A stretch of 64,000 bases of DNA from Pseudomonas fluorescens. Its GTDB lineage: Bacteria > Pseudomonadota > Gammaproteobacteria > Pseudomonadales > Pseudomonadaceae. Numbering within the stretch: position 1 is the first letter of the stretch; each line of letters starts with the position of its first letter. The stretch is taken from positions 5,061,501-5,125,500 of the forward strand of contig NZ_CP148752.1 of the NCBI RefSeq assembly GCF_040448305.1, in the 5' to 3' direction. Positions 26,234 to 33,672 of this stretch are shown piece after piece. Below the pieces are notes generated by a model, which worked only from the letters and a program-made list of their open reading frames with translations, searched no databases and was not told the origin of the DNA. The position numbers were made by a program, and so were the translations under genes.

Positions 26234-26569
26234 TTAGTTCACGTGGAGCTTCTCGCGGTTCTTGTCCAGAATCGCTTTACCTATCCCCTTCACTTCCAGC
26301 AGTTCGTCTATGGAGGAAAATGGCCCATTACTTTCACGATAAGCAACAATCGCCTTGGCTTTGGCCTCTCCGATACCGGTCAACTCGCGCTGCAGTGTCG
26401 GGGCATCGGCTGCATTGAGATCGACTTTGCCGGACTGTGTCTTAGGGGAAACCTCCAGCACCAGAGGCGCGTTGCCTGATTCTGGCTTAGTCGCAGGTGC
26501 GGCAATTGTGGTAACAGAAGTGCTGGTGAGCAGGGCAAAAACCAGAGAGTAGAAATAGCCAGTACGCAT
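26234..26569 (-). CDS. ComEA-family helix-hairpin-helix protein
   Basis: 111 residues from the ATG at 26569; the frame runs on to 26863 through an IS66 remnant and is not used there. The N-terminal signal peptide (MRTGYFYSLVFALLTSTSVTTIAA) is followed by a low-complexity linker and two helix-hairpin-helix motifs, VDLNAADAPTLQRELTGIGEAKAKAIVAYRESNGPFSSIDELLEVKGIGKAIL. ComEA proteins bind DNA in the periplasm during uptake. In Pseudomonas this gene marks the downstream border of the O-antigen locus after wbpM. Here about 7 kb of foreign and broken DNA separates them. Confidence 0.88.
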   Translation of the reverse strand: MRTGYFYSLVFALLTSTSVTTIAAPATKPESGNAPLVLEVSPKTQSGKVDLNAADAPTLQRELTGIGEAKAKAIVAYRESNGPFSSIDELLEVKGIGKAILDKNREKLHVN

Positions 26570-26598
26570 AATTGAAGCTCCATGACATCGTTTTAGAA

Positions 26599-26625
26599 AG
26601 CAGCTTTTCCGAAGCTGCCTTCCAA
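26599..26625. repeat. Hairpin repeat, copy 1 (left border of the inserted segment)
   Basis: Inverted repeat GCAGCTT / AAGCTGC at 26600-26618, embedded in a 27-bp stretch that matches 33591-33617 at 25 of 27 positions. It probably acts as a terminator on the minus strand, where TTTCT follows the stem. Confidence 0.7.
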
Positions 26626-26681
26626 ACTTAGGCGATGGGTAGATCTTGTCAAAAATGTGTCTGTTGCAGGATGCGAAACAA

Positions 26682-27014
26682 TCATATGCAATCCATAAAG
26701 TACACGTACCGCCAGGTGCGCTCCTCGTCTCCCATGATATTTCGGGTGAGCAGTTCAGCCACCGACTGCGCATGTGGCAGCCGCTCCAGTACGTGGCGCA
26801 GCGACGTACTGGGTTCCTGGCCGTTGACCTTGGCGGTCTCGACCAAGCTGTAGATCTCGGCACTGGCCGTAGCGCCTTCAGGCGTATCGCTGAACAGCCA
26901 TGCCTTGCGTCCGATCACGAACGGCTTTATCGCTCGTTCGGTGGAATTGTTGTCGATCGGTAAAAAACCGGCCTCCACGTAGCGTTCCAGCCAGCTCCAG
27001 TTGCCGGCCAGATA
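26682..27014 (-). pseudogene. IS66-family transposase fragment
   Basis: About 110 codons matching the C-terminal part of the IS66 TnpC transposase: WLERYVEAGFLPIDNNSTERAIKPFVIGRKAWLFSDTPEGATASAEIYSLVETAKVNGQEP followed by LRHVLERLPHAQSV. No upstream transposase, no tnpA/tnpB accessory genes and no clear terminal inverted repeats are present, so it is a dead remnant. The sequence before the fragment (around 27015) passes straight into AT-rich DNA of the polymerase gene region. Confidence 0.85.
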
Positions 27015-27080
27015 CAAACACTAATCATGAAGACCCCATCTCGAACAAAAATGCAAAATTGCATTGCTTCTCTGCCACCA

Positions 27081-28220
27081 TCATTTGACATTCCGATCTA
27101 TATGAGCATCGAGAGCCTCATAAAATCTTCGTTCTCCATCTCCACGATCAGTACCAAAAACTTCGGAAATCACATTTTGATAGGGCACATATGAGACAAA
27201 AGCAGGATCCAACAAAAATTTCGCCAACACCAATAACGAAATAAGCATGAGGGCCAAGGTTTCCAACATAAACCCACGCCTTACAAAATTAAATGAAATA
27301 TAAACAGCCTGAATTAAAACCGTGAGAACTTGGTATCTATTCCAAAAAACAGGTAAAAACCACATACCAACCTGAAGGGCAAGCAGTATAAGCGTGCTCC
27401 ACCTGGCAAGATTCAGCAGCACCGATTCAAATCGATCCCTAAACAAGCAAATCATGAAAAAACCATTTAACGCCACATAAAACAAAGAACCGATAGATAT
27501 ACCAGACCGAGCAGACTTTTCAGAATAAAACAACAGCTTCTCAGAGAAAGGAATGTAAGAAAACAGCCCCGAATCTAACAAATAACTAAAGCTCAAACCA
27601 AAAACAACGCCGCCCGACAAAATCAGAAAAACCATGCTCGCCTTTAACTCAACCCTCGATAATAGCAACAAAGGCATAAAAGCAAGCGAAAAGGAATGAA
27701 AGCCAACAGACAAGCAAGTGTAAAATATAGATTTAAACTTATCCTTTTCAAGCCAACACAATACCGCAAGCAACACCAATGAAATCGAAAGCGAAAACCT
27801 TATCGTCGCCATATTTGTTGCCAAGTACGTCCAACAAAAACAAACAGCTCCAACACCAGAAAACCCTGCGCCAAAAAACCTACAAAACCTGTAAAGAATA
27901 AAGCCATTAAAAACAGATACCAAAAACAAGAACGTTTGAAAGCTTACAACCTGACTGAATATAAATGTAACGGCCAAATATAGTGGCTCAAATGACGACG
28001 CCTGAACAAATGCAAAAAAATCAGAAACCTCAATACTTTCGTAATCCTGCTTGTATATAAGCCAATCATTACCAGTCTCAAACCGGAGGCCCGAAAACAA
28101 AACAAACAACATCAACGCACAAAAATCCAGAGCCCGACTATCCCGGCTATCCGGGCCCAAGCTTATAGACATAAGAAACAAAATCCACAACATCAAACTT
28201 ACTGAAAAATATGCAATCAC
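27081..28220 (-). CDS. EpsG-family membrane protein, candidate O-antigen polymerase (Wzy)
   Basis: 379 residues, very hydrophobic, with about ten transmembrane helices and the EpsG-family N-terminal signature FVLFSGLRFETGNDWLIYKQDYE (a GxDW-type motif with following acidic residues). It continues EPLYLAVTFIFSQ and has an HSFSLAFMP motif later. EpsG-like proteins polymerise exopolysaccharide or O-antigen repeat units in the Wzx/Wzy route. Base composition is strongly AT-rich compared with the flanks, as is usual for acquired wzy genes. It is flanked by an IS66 remnant and an rmlB relic and lies about 15 kb from wzx, yet the frame is intact. No other polymerase candidate is seen in the window. 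Confidence 0.75.
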   Translation of the reverse strand: MIAYFSVSLMLWILFLMSISLGPDSRDSRALDFCALMLFVLFSGLRFETGNDWLIYKQDYESIEVSDFFAFVQASSFEPLYLAVTFIFSQVVSFQTFLFLVSVFNGFILYRFCRFFGAGFSGVGAVCFCWTYLATNMATIRFSLSISLVLLAVLCWLEKDKFKSIFYTCLSVGFHSFSLAFMPLLLLSRVELKASMVFLILSGGVVFGLSFSYLLDSGLFSYIPFSEKLLFYSEKSARSGISIGSLFYVALNGFFMICLFRDRFESVLLNLARWSTLILLALQVGMWFLPVFWNRYQVLTVLIQAVYISFNFVRRGFMLETLALMLISLLVLAKFLLDPAFVSYVPYQNVISEVFGTDRGDGERRFYEALDAHIDRNVK

Positions 28221-28285
28221 TTCACTCGCCCCGCCTTACACTTGACAATATAAAACATTAGATAGCAGAGATAGTAATATTTTAT

Positions 28286-28453
28286 TCATAAGCGCACGAT
28301 AATATTGTTCTCGATGAACGCAGCCAGTGATTCGAGGATGCCGGTATAGGTCAGCTCGTTGAGTTTGACCACGTCATCACTGGTGTTGCAGATGATGTGG
28401 CGAATGACGACAGATCCATTAAAAGTAGCTCCACCTGAAACTAAAATTCTCAT
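28286..28453 (-). pseudogene. 5' relic of rmlB (dTDP-glucose 4,6-dehydratase)
   Basis: A 55-codon frame beginning MRILVSGGATFNGSVVIRHI and continuing with TSDDVVKLNELTYTGILESLA. It aligns with the first residues of the intact RmlB at 49472, with about 30 of the first 45 residues identical. The Rossmann glycine motif GGAGFIGS has decayed to GGATFNGS, and the frame ends after 55 residues instead of about 358. It is a non-functional remnant of a second, diverged rmlB. Confidence 0.78.
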
Positions 28454-28550
28454 CTACATTTTTCTTTATCGTTGCCTGTTTATTTGAAATATCCACTGCT
28501 CCCCTTACCTGGCTCGGGTAAACAGCAGCTACGAACCTTCCTCTACTCTT

Positions 28551-29040
28551 TTACTTGCTGGATAGCATTTCGGCTAATCGTTGATTGGCCTGCAGTTCGC
28601 CCTTCTGACGATCATGCACGCATTCGCATAACAAAATTCACAACGCCTTTATGGTTCACATGGGCCGAATAGCCGCCTATGGTATGGATTTGTGCCCGGA
28701 TGTCATAGCGTTGCTTGTGCAGCTCCACGTAACCACCGCGCTGGCCGTAGGCTTGAATGGCTTGACCCAATGTGCCTTAGGCTCGGTAACCGACGAAGAG
28801 AACATTGTGTCGCAGGTCGTGCAGCATGACTATCAGATAATTGACGATTCGACCGCTGCTGCACATTCCGTTCCCTGCGATGACGATGGCCGGACGAACG
28901 GTTTCCGTCAGATGGCGAACCCTCTTCAAATGTGCTTCTTGATGGCGATCGACGCCGGACCTGCTTTTAGCAGAGGTTTCCACGCCCTGGAACGGCCGTA
29001 GTCGATCAACAGGCTGGGCATCAATAGGAGTTGGTGGCAG
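28551..29040 (-). pseudogene. Broken beta-CASP metallo-beta-lactamase (RNA-processing exonuclease-like)
   Basis: The minus strand keeps recognisable C-terminal motifs of MBL/beta-CASP RNA-specificity proteins: EAHLKRVRHLTETVRPAIVIAGNGMC, SGRIVNYL, NVLFVGYRA, then after an in-frame stop at 28777 TLGQAIQAYGQRGGYVEL and YDIRAQIHTIGGYSAH. A further frameshift near 28620 precedes the tail ELQANQRLAEMLSSK. The metallo-beta-lactamase N-terminal half is absent; it stops at the IS3 remnant. The gene is dead. Confidence 0.78.
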
Positions 29041-29049
29041 GAGCCAATC

Positions 29050-29514
29050 CTTGGCGCCATGACGTTTTCATCGAAGCCCGATGCCGACCTGTTAATCAAG
29101 GCCTTGTACATGGCCTATGAGCAGCGTGGCTGGCCTCGGAACGTGCTCTTTCACTCAGACCAAGGCAGCCAATACGCCAGCCGAAGCTTCCGCCAGCGAC
29201 TCTGGCGCTATCGCTTCAAGCAGAACATGAGTCGACGCGGGAACTGCCACGACAATACGCCGATGGAGCGGTTGTTTCGCCGCCTGAAAACGGAATGGGT
29301 ACCGGCCGTGGGCCAAATGAATGCTTCGCTGGCACAGCAGGATATTGGTCGGTTTTTGATGCAGCGCTGCAACCGGAAACGGCCACATCAATTCAACGGC
29401 GGGCTGCCGCCCGCTGTTGCCGAGGAAAAACTCACGCAGTGTCCGGGATTAGTTGACCACTACATCTTGATTGATAGGCATGTTGTATTTTCGGAGCGAG
29501 TTGCCCACGTATAA
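29050..29514 (+). pseudogene. IS3-family transposase OrfB fragment
   Basis: About 150 codons of the integrase catalytic domain: SSKPDADLLIKALYMAYEQRG, FHSDQGSQYASRSFRQRL, MSRRGNCHDNTPMERLFRRLKTEW and RPHQFNGGLPPAVAEEKL. The D and E of the DDE triad are visible (SDQGSQY and the PMERLF glutamate), but the N-terminal part with the first Asp and the whole OrfA are missing. The frame begins inside the domain at the junction with the metallo-beta-lactamase relic. Confidence 0.85.
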
Positions 29515-29572
29515 ATGGATACCTCTACTTTGAAAATTCACCATAGTTATACAAGCCCATTCCCTACCGGGA

Positions 29573-29822
29573 TCAAAGCATTCTTACTTCCCCTCCCCCC
29601 AGGGCCGTCTCGTTTGGCCCATTTGAGGTTCCCTCGGGTTTTCGCCTTCCAAAGGGCGGTGGTTGTGCTAATCTTTTCTCCGCTTGTTGCTCAAGGCGCC
29701 AGTCACTGAGCAACTGACAGGGAGAGCGGTAGTCCAAGGTCGAATGCAGGCGCTTGCGGTTGTAGAAAACCTCAATGTACTCGAAGGCCACGGCCCGCAT
29801 TCCATCGCGCGTCTGGAGTCCA
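29573..29822 (-). pseudogene. Second IS3-family transposase fragment (C terminus)
   Basis: Minus-strand remnant reading QTRDGMRAVAFEYIEVFYNRKRLHSTLDYRSPCQLL, the typical end of an IS3-group OrfB (YNRKRLHSTLDY). It then runs into a terminal region rich in prolines and glycines. It is a different element from the fragment at 29050-29514, with opposite orientation and different sequence. It ends about 40 nt before the rhamnosidase start. Confidence 0.82.
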
Positions 29823-29864
29823 GGCGTATCTACTAGGTCGGCGGTCGAGATAAAAATCTAACAA

Positions 29865-32800
29865 ATGAAAAATCGAGGACTTATTTCCGTCTTTCTTCTC
29901 GCGGCCATTCTGTGGTTTTGTACTGTTACATTAAGTGCCACGGAGACCGTGAAAGTTGAAAGCGTTTCTATCGAAAATGCCAAAACTTCACTTGGCATTG
30001 ACACTCCGACCCCAAGATTCAGTTGGGTGATTACATCGAACGAACGTAACCAGAAACAGACCTTCTATCAAATCCGAGTTGCATCAAGTCCAGAGAAACT
30101 CCGTGACGCGGATGTTTGGGATAGTGGCAAGATCGCCGACGAGCAGTCGCAATTTATTCCGTATGCCGGTGCGCCTCTACGTTCACGTACAAGGTATTTT
30201 TGGACGGTCCGCGTCTGGGATGCTCAGGGCCAACCATCTGCCTGGAGCAAACCTTCCTCGTGGGAAATGGGATTGTTGACCGCTACCGACTGGAAAGCGC
30301 AATGGATCGGCCGTGGTGGCGTGGTGCCCATGCCTCCGGATCTTATCAAATCGCAACTTCCCGCCACTCCGGCCCAACTTAAGCCAGGTGAAAGTCAAGG
30401 TCAGAGTTTCACTACCGATCACTCTATCGCGTCAGTCAGCGCAGAGGTTCCGACCTTCAAGACTAGAAATACCAGCTTTACCCTCTCGTTAAGAAAAAAC
30501 GGGCCCGACGGTGAACTAGTGGCAAAACGGCGCATCGAGAACCACACGGATAATGAATGGGCAACCCTGAAGCTCGACAGCCCCCTCCCACCTGGAAAAT
30601 ATTATCTCGAACAATCTGAGGTCGTCGGCGACGCGGGATGGTACACATACCCTGACAGCACTTATACGTTTGGAGAAGCCTACGCCAATGCGATGGAAAT
30701 TTCGGGAGACCGCAAGACAAAATGGGAGATCAGTGGTTCGCGAGAACCCGATGGACTGACATCCCAATTACGCCGAGACTTTGATGCCAGCAAGAAAATT
30801 AAACAAGCCAGGCTTTATATCACTGCACTCGGGCTGTATCGAGCTCAAATTAATGGCAAAACTGTAAGTACTGACTATTTCGCACCGGGCTGGACCGACT
30901 ATCGGAAGCGGATTCAATACCAGACCTACGACGTGACAAAACTGATCCACGCGGGCCGGAATGCAATTGCAGTCGATTTGGGCCCCGGCTGGTACGTCGG
31001 GAATGTTGGATCACTAGGTCCGAACCAGTATGGCCAGTTGCCTTACCTGCTCGCGCAACTCGAATTGCACTATACGGATGGCAGCAGTGAACTGATCGCT
31101 ACGGATGACAGTTGGAAGAGTGCACTTGGGCCAATAGTTAATTCCGATCTGATAATGGGTGAACAATACGATGCCCGATTGACAACGCCCCGCTGGAACT
31201 TACCCAACTACGATGATAAAAACTGGAAGCAGGTACTGGTAGGTCCGAATGTGGAAGCCGCCTTGGTTGCGCAAGTCGACCCTCCAATTCGCGTTGACCA
31301 TGAGATCAAGCCCATAAAGGTTACGCAAATCAAACCCGGCACCTACATTTACGATATGGGTCAAAACATGGTGGGCGTCGTAAGATTGCGCACCCGAGGG
31401 AAGGCTGGGCAAGTTCTTACGCTTCGGCACGGTGAAGTCTTAAACACGGATGGCACGTTGTATACGGAAAACCTTCGTACTGCAAAAGCGACGGATCAGT
31501 ACATCATGAGCGGGCAGGGAATGGAGAAATTCGAGCCCACATTCACGTTTCATGGCTTCCGATATGTCGAAGTTAGCGGCGCAACGTCTCAGCCTGAAAT
31601 TGTCGGTCGTGTATTGCGGACAGCCTCACCATTGACTATATCCTTTGATACCAATGTGCCGATGCTGAATCAGCTACAACAGAATATCTTATGGAGTCAG
31701 CGCGGCAACTTTCTCTCGGTTCCAATGGACACACCTGCGCGAGATGAGCGCTTGGGGTGGACGGGGGACCTCGCAGCATTTGCGGGTACAGCCACCTACA
31801 ATATGCAGACGTTATCTTTCCTGGAAAAATGGCTGACTGATCTTCGTGATACTCAATCGCCAACCGGGGCCTTTGCCGATGTTGCACCTACTCTCCAGGG
31901 AATCAAAAACGCTGACGCTGGCTGGGGTGACGCCGGTGTATCTGTGCCTTGGACCTTGTATGAGCGCTATGGAGACCTGCGCATACTCGAGCAAAACTTC
32001 AGTGCAATGGACAGTTGGCTTTCGTATCTAGAAAAGACCAGTACAGACTATCTTCGTCCCAGTAGCGGTTACGGTGACTGGATGAACGTGGATGATGAGA
32101 CGTCAAAAGATCTCATTGCGACAGCATTCTTCGCGGATAGCGCGCATACCCTCGAAAAAGTTGCTCGCGCGCTCAATAAGGATTCCGGTCGATATGCAGA
32201 TCTTTTTGCGAATATTCAAAATGCATTTAATCGTGCGTATGTCCTTCCAGATGGCAGATTGAAGTCTGACACGCAAACTGCCTATGCACTTGCGCTGACG
32301 ATGGATCTCTTGCCGGCGGCATCACGGAAGCCCGCTGCAGATCGATTGGCTCAATTGATCAAGGACAAGAACTGGCACCTGTCCACAGGATTCCTCGGCA
32401 CACCTCGTCTGCTACCCGCACTATCGGAAACGGGTCATGCCGACGTGGCGTACCGGCTGCTGCTTCAAAATAGCTATCCATCCTGGGGCTACCAGATCAG
32501 CAAAGGTGCAACGACGATGTGGGAGCGTTGGGACGGAATTCGGCCAGATGGGAGCTTTCAAGACAAGGTGATGAATTCATTCAACCACTACGCCTACGGG
32601 TCGATTGGAGAATGGATGTACCAAAACATCGCCGGTATCCGTCCCGTGGAGCCCGGATTTCGACGATTTGTCGTCAAACCTATCCCAGGGGGCGAGGTGC
32701 ACTCGGCCAATGCCCGTTATAGATCGGGTTACGGGACGATTGCCGTGCGCTGGAATGAAGGAAGTGATCAAGGGGAGCTTTTTGTCAGTATCCCGGTGAA

Positions 32801-32933
32801 CACGAGCGCGGAAATCTGGGTACCAAATAGGGGAGGTAGCGTTCAAAGCGACGGCGCAAATTTCGTCCGTACCGAGCCAGGATATTCGGTCTATGAGGCC
32901 GGTTCTGGAAACTACCGTTTTACCATTCATTGA
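29865..32933 (+). CDS. Secreted GH78 alpha-L-rhamnosidase
   Basis: 1022 residues, complete. A signal peptide (GLISVFLLAAILWFCTVTLSA) suggests export to the periplasm or outside. Then come beta-sandwich domains (VESVSIENAKTSLGIDTPTPRFSW is a typical GH78 N terminus), the rhamnosidase N domain with YFAPGWTDYRKRIQYQTYDVT, the (alpha/alpha)6 catalytic barrel with PARDERLGWTGD near residues 625-637, a second acidic site TTMWERWDG, SFNHYAYGSIGEWMY, and a C-terminal beta domain. GH78 enzymes remove terminal alpha-L-rhamnose. The start has only a weak ribosome-binding site. It is the sole intact plus-strand gene in a run of relics, next to the O-antigen cluster, and was probably acquired. Confidence 0.88.
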   Translation: MKNRGLISVFLLAAILWFCTVTLSATETVKVESVSIENAKTSLGIDTPTPRFSWVITSNERNQKQTFYQIRVASSPEKLRDADVWDSGKIADEQSQFIPYAGAPLRSRTRYFWTVRVWDAQGQPSAWSKPSSWEMGLLTATDWKAQWIGRGGVVPMPPDLIKSQLPATPAQLKPGESQGQSFTTDHSIASVSAEVPTFKTRNTSFTLSLRKNGPDGELVAKRRIENHTDNEWATLKLDSPLPPGKYYLEQSEVVGDAGWYTYPDSTYTFGEAYANAMEISGDRKTKWEISGSREPDGLTSQLRRDFDASKKIKQARLYITALGLYRAQINGKTVSTDYFAPGWTDYRKRIQYQTYDVTKLIHAGRNAIAVDLGPGWYVGNVGSLGPNQYGQLPYLLAQLELHYTDGSSELIATDDSWKSALGPIVNSDLIMGEQYDARLTTPRWNLPNYDDKNWKQVLVGPNVEAALVAQVDPPIRVDHEIKPIKVTQIKPGTYIYDMGQNMVGVVRLRTRGKAGQVLTLRHGEVLNTDGTLYTENLRTAKATDQYIMSGQGMEKFEPTFTFHGFRYVEVSGATSQPEIVGRVLRTASPLTISFDTNVPMLNQLQQNILWSQRGNFLSVPMDTPARDERLGWTGDLAAFAGTATYNMQTLSFLEKWLTDLRDTQSPTGAFADVAPTLQGIKNADAGWGDAGVSVPWTLYERYGDLRILEQNFSAMDSWLSYLEKTSTDYLRPSSGYGDWMNVDDETSKDLIATAFFADSAHTLEKVARALNKDSGRYADLFANIQNAFNRAYVLPDGRLKSDTQTAYALALTMDLLPAASRKPAADRLAQLIKDKNWHLSTGFLGTPRLLPALSETGHADVAYRLLLQNSYPSWGYQISKGATTMWERWDGIRPDGSFQDKVMNSFNHYAYGSIGEWMYQNIAGIRPVEPGFRRFVVKPIPGGEVHSANARYRSGYGTIAVRWNEGSDQGELFVSIPVNTSAEIWVPNRGGSVQSDGANFVRTEPGYSVYEAGSGNYRFTIH

Positions 32934-33060
32934 ATCGCCAGAGCTTCAATAGGCGCTGTTTCAGAACTCCTTTGTCCAGCAAGCTTGATTAGGCTTGCCG
33001 CATGAGTAAGCCGCTGCCAGGCAAGTACCGACCGGCCGAATCAGCCCAGGGCCATGGATA

Positions 33061-33099
33061 CACCCTACATCCCGATGCGGTGCATCGGGATGTAGGGTG
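33061..33099. repeat. Perfect 39-bp palindrome
   Basis: CACCCTACATCCCGATGC (33061-33078), loop GGT, then its exact reverse complement (33082-33099). There is no T-run on either side, so it is not a standard intrinsic terminator. It lies between the rhamnosidase stop and the rmlC relic. Confidence 0.85.
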
Positions 33100-33156
33100 A
33101 AACAGGTGTAAACCTATTTCAGGACTAGTCACATCGATAAAGCGCGGCTCATCGCT

Positions 33157-33540
33157 GACGTCCTTGAACTCGGCTTGCACTTTCAACTTGAGATTACTCA
33201 GGGGAAACTCGTGCGAGTCACTGTCGGTGAGGTTCTCGACGTGACAGTGGATATTCGGTGCAGTTCGCCACATTTAAGCCGTTGGGAGGCGGTTCGATTG
33301 TCGACTGAAAACCATCGTCAGCTCAGGGTCCTCCGAAGGCTTCACACACAGATTCGTGGTTCTGAGCGACTTTGCGGAGCTCTCTACAAAACTACCGACT
33401 ACTACACCCCATCTGCCGAACGTTGCATTCGCTGGAACGACCCGACGCTGGCCATCGACTGGCAGCTGGGTGAAAAGCCACAACTCTCGGCGAAAGACCA
33501 AGCGGGCAAAACGCTGCAAGAGGCGGAACTGTTCCCATGA
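33157..33540 (+). pseudogene. rmlC pseudogene (dTDP-4-dehydrorhamnose 3,5-epimerase), two frameshifts
   Basis: Plus-strand relic of RmlC lacking the first about 50 residues. Frame A reads GLHFQLEITQGKLVRV, then GEVLDVTVDIRCSSPHLSRW and RLSTENHRQLRV. A +1 shift near 33327 gives SEGFTHRFVVLSDFAEL, and the original frame returns near 33380 with LYKTTDYYTPSAERCIRWNDP and ends LSAKDQAGKTLQEAELFP. All are family motifs in the right order, so the identity is firm and the gene is inactive. Confidence 0.88.
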
Positions 33541-33590
33541 GTAGTTACGGTCGTAACCAGGTAGTAAGGCTGAATGAAACGTTAAGGAGA

Positions 33591-33617
33591 AGCAGCTTCT
33601 CTGAAGCTGCCTTCCAA
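33591..33617. repeat. Hairpin repeat, copy 2 (right border)
   Basis: GCAGCTTC / GAAGCTGC with a TCT loop (33592-33610), followed by CTTCCAA. It matches 26599-26625 at 25 of 27 bases and lies 56 nt beyond the wbpM stop on the minus strand, probably as its terminator. Confidence 0.72.
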
Positions 33618-33672
33618 TCTCTGGAAATGCCACTCATAGTCCAAGTGGCAGGGCTATGTGACATAAGTCCGA

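Noticed and set aside
26682..27014. Active IS66 element
   Set aside because: Only the C-terminal transposase part remains; tnpA, tnpB and terminal inverted repeats are absent.
33061..33099. Intrinsic terminator for the rhamnosidase gene
   Set aside because: Neither side carries a T-run; kept only as an unexplained palindrome.
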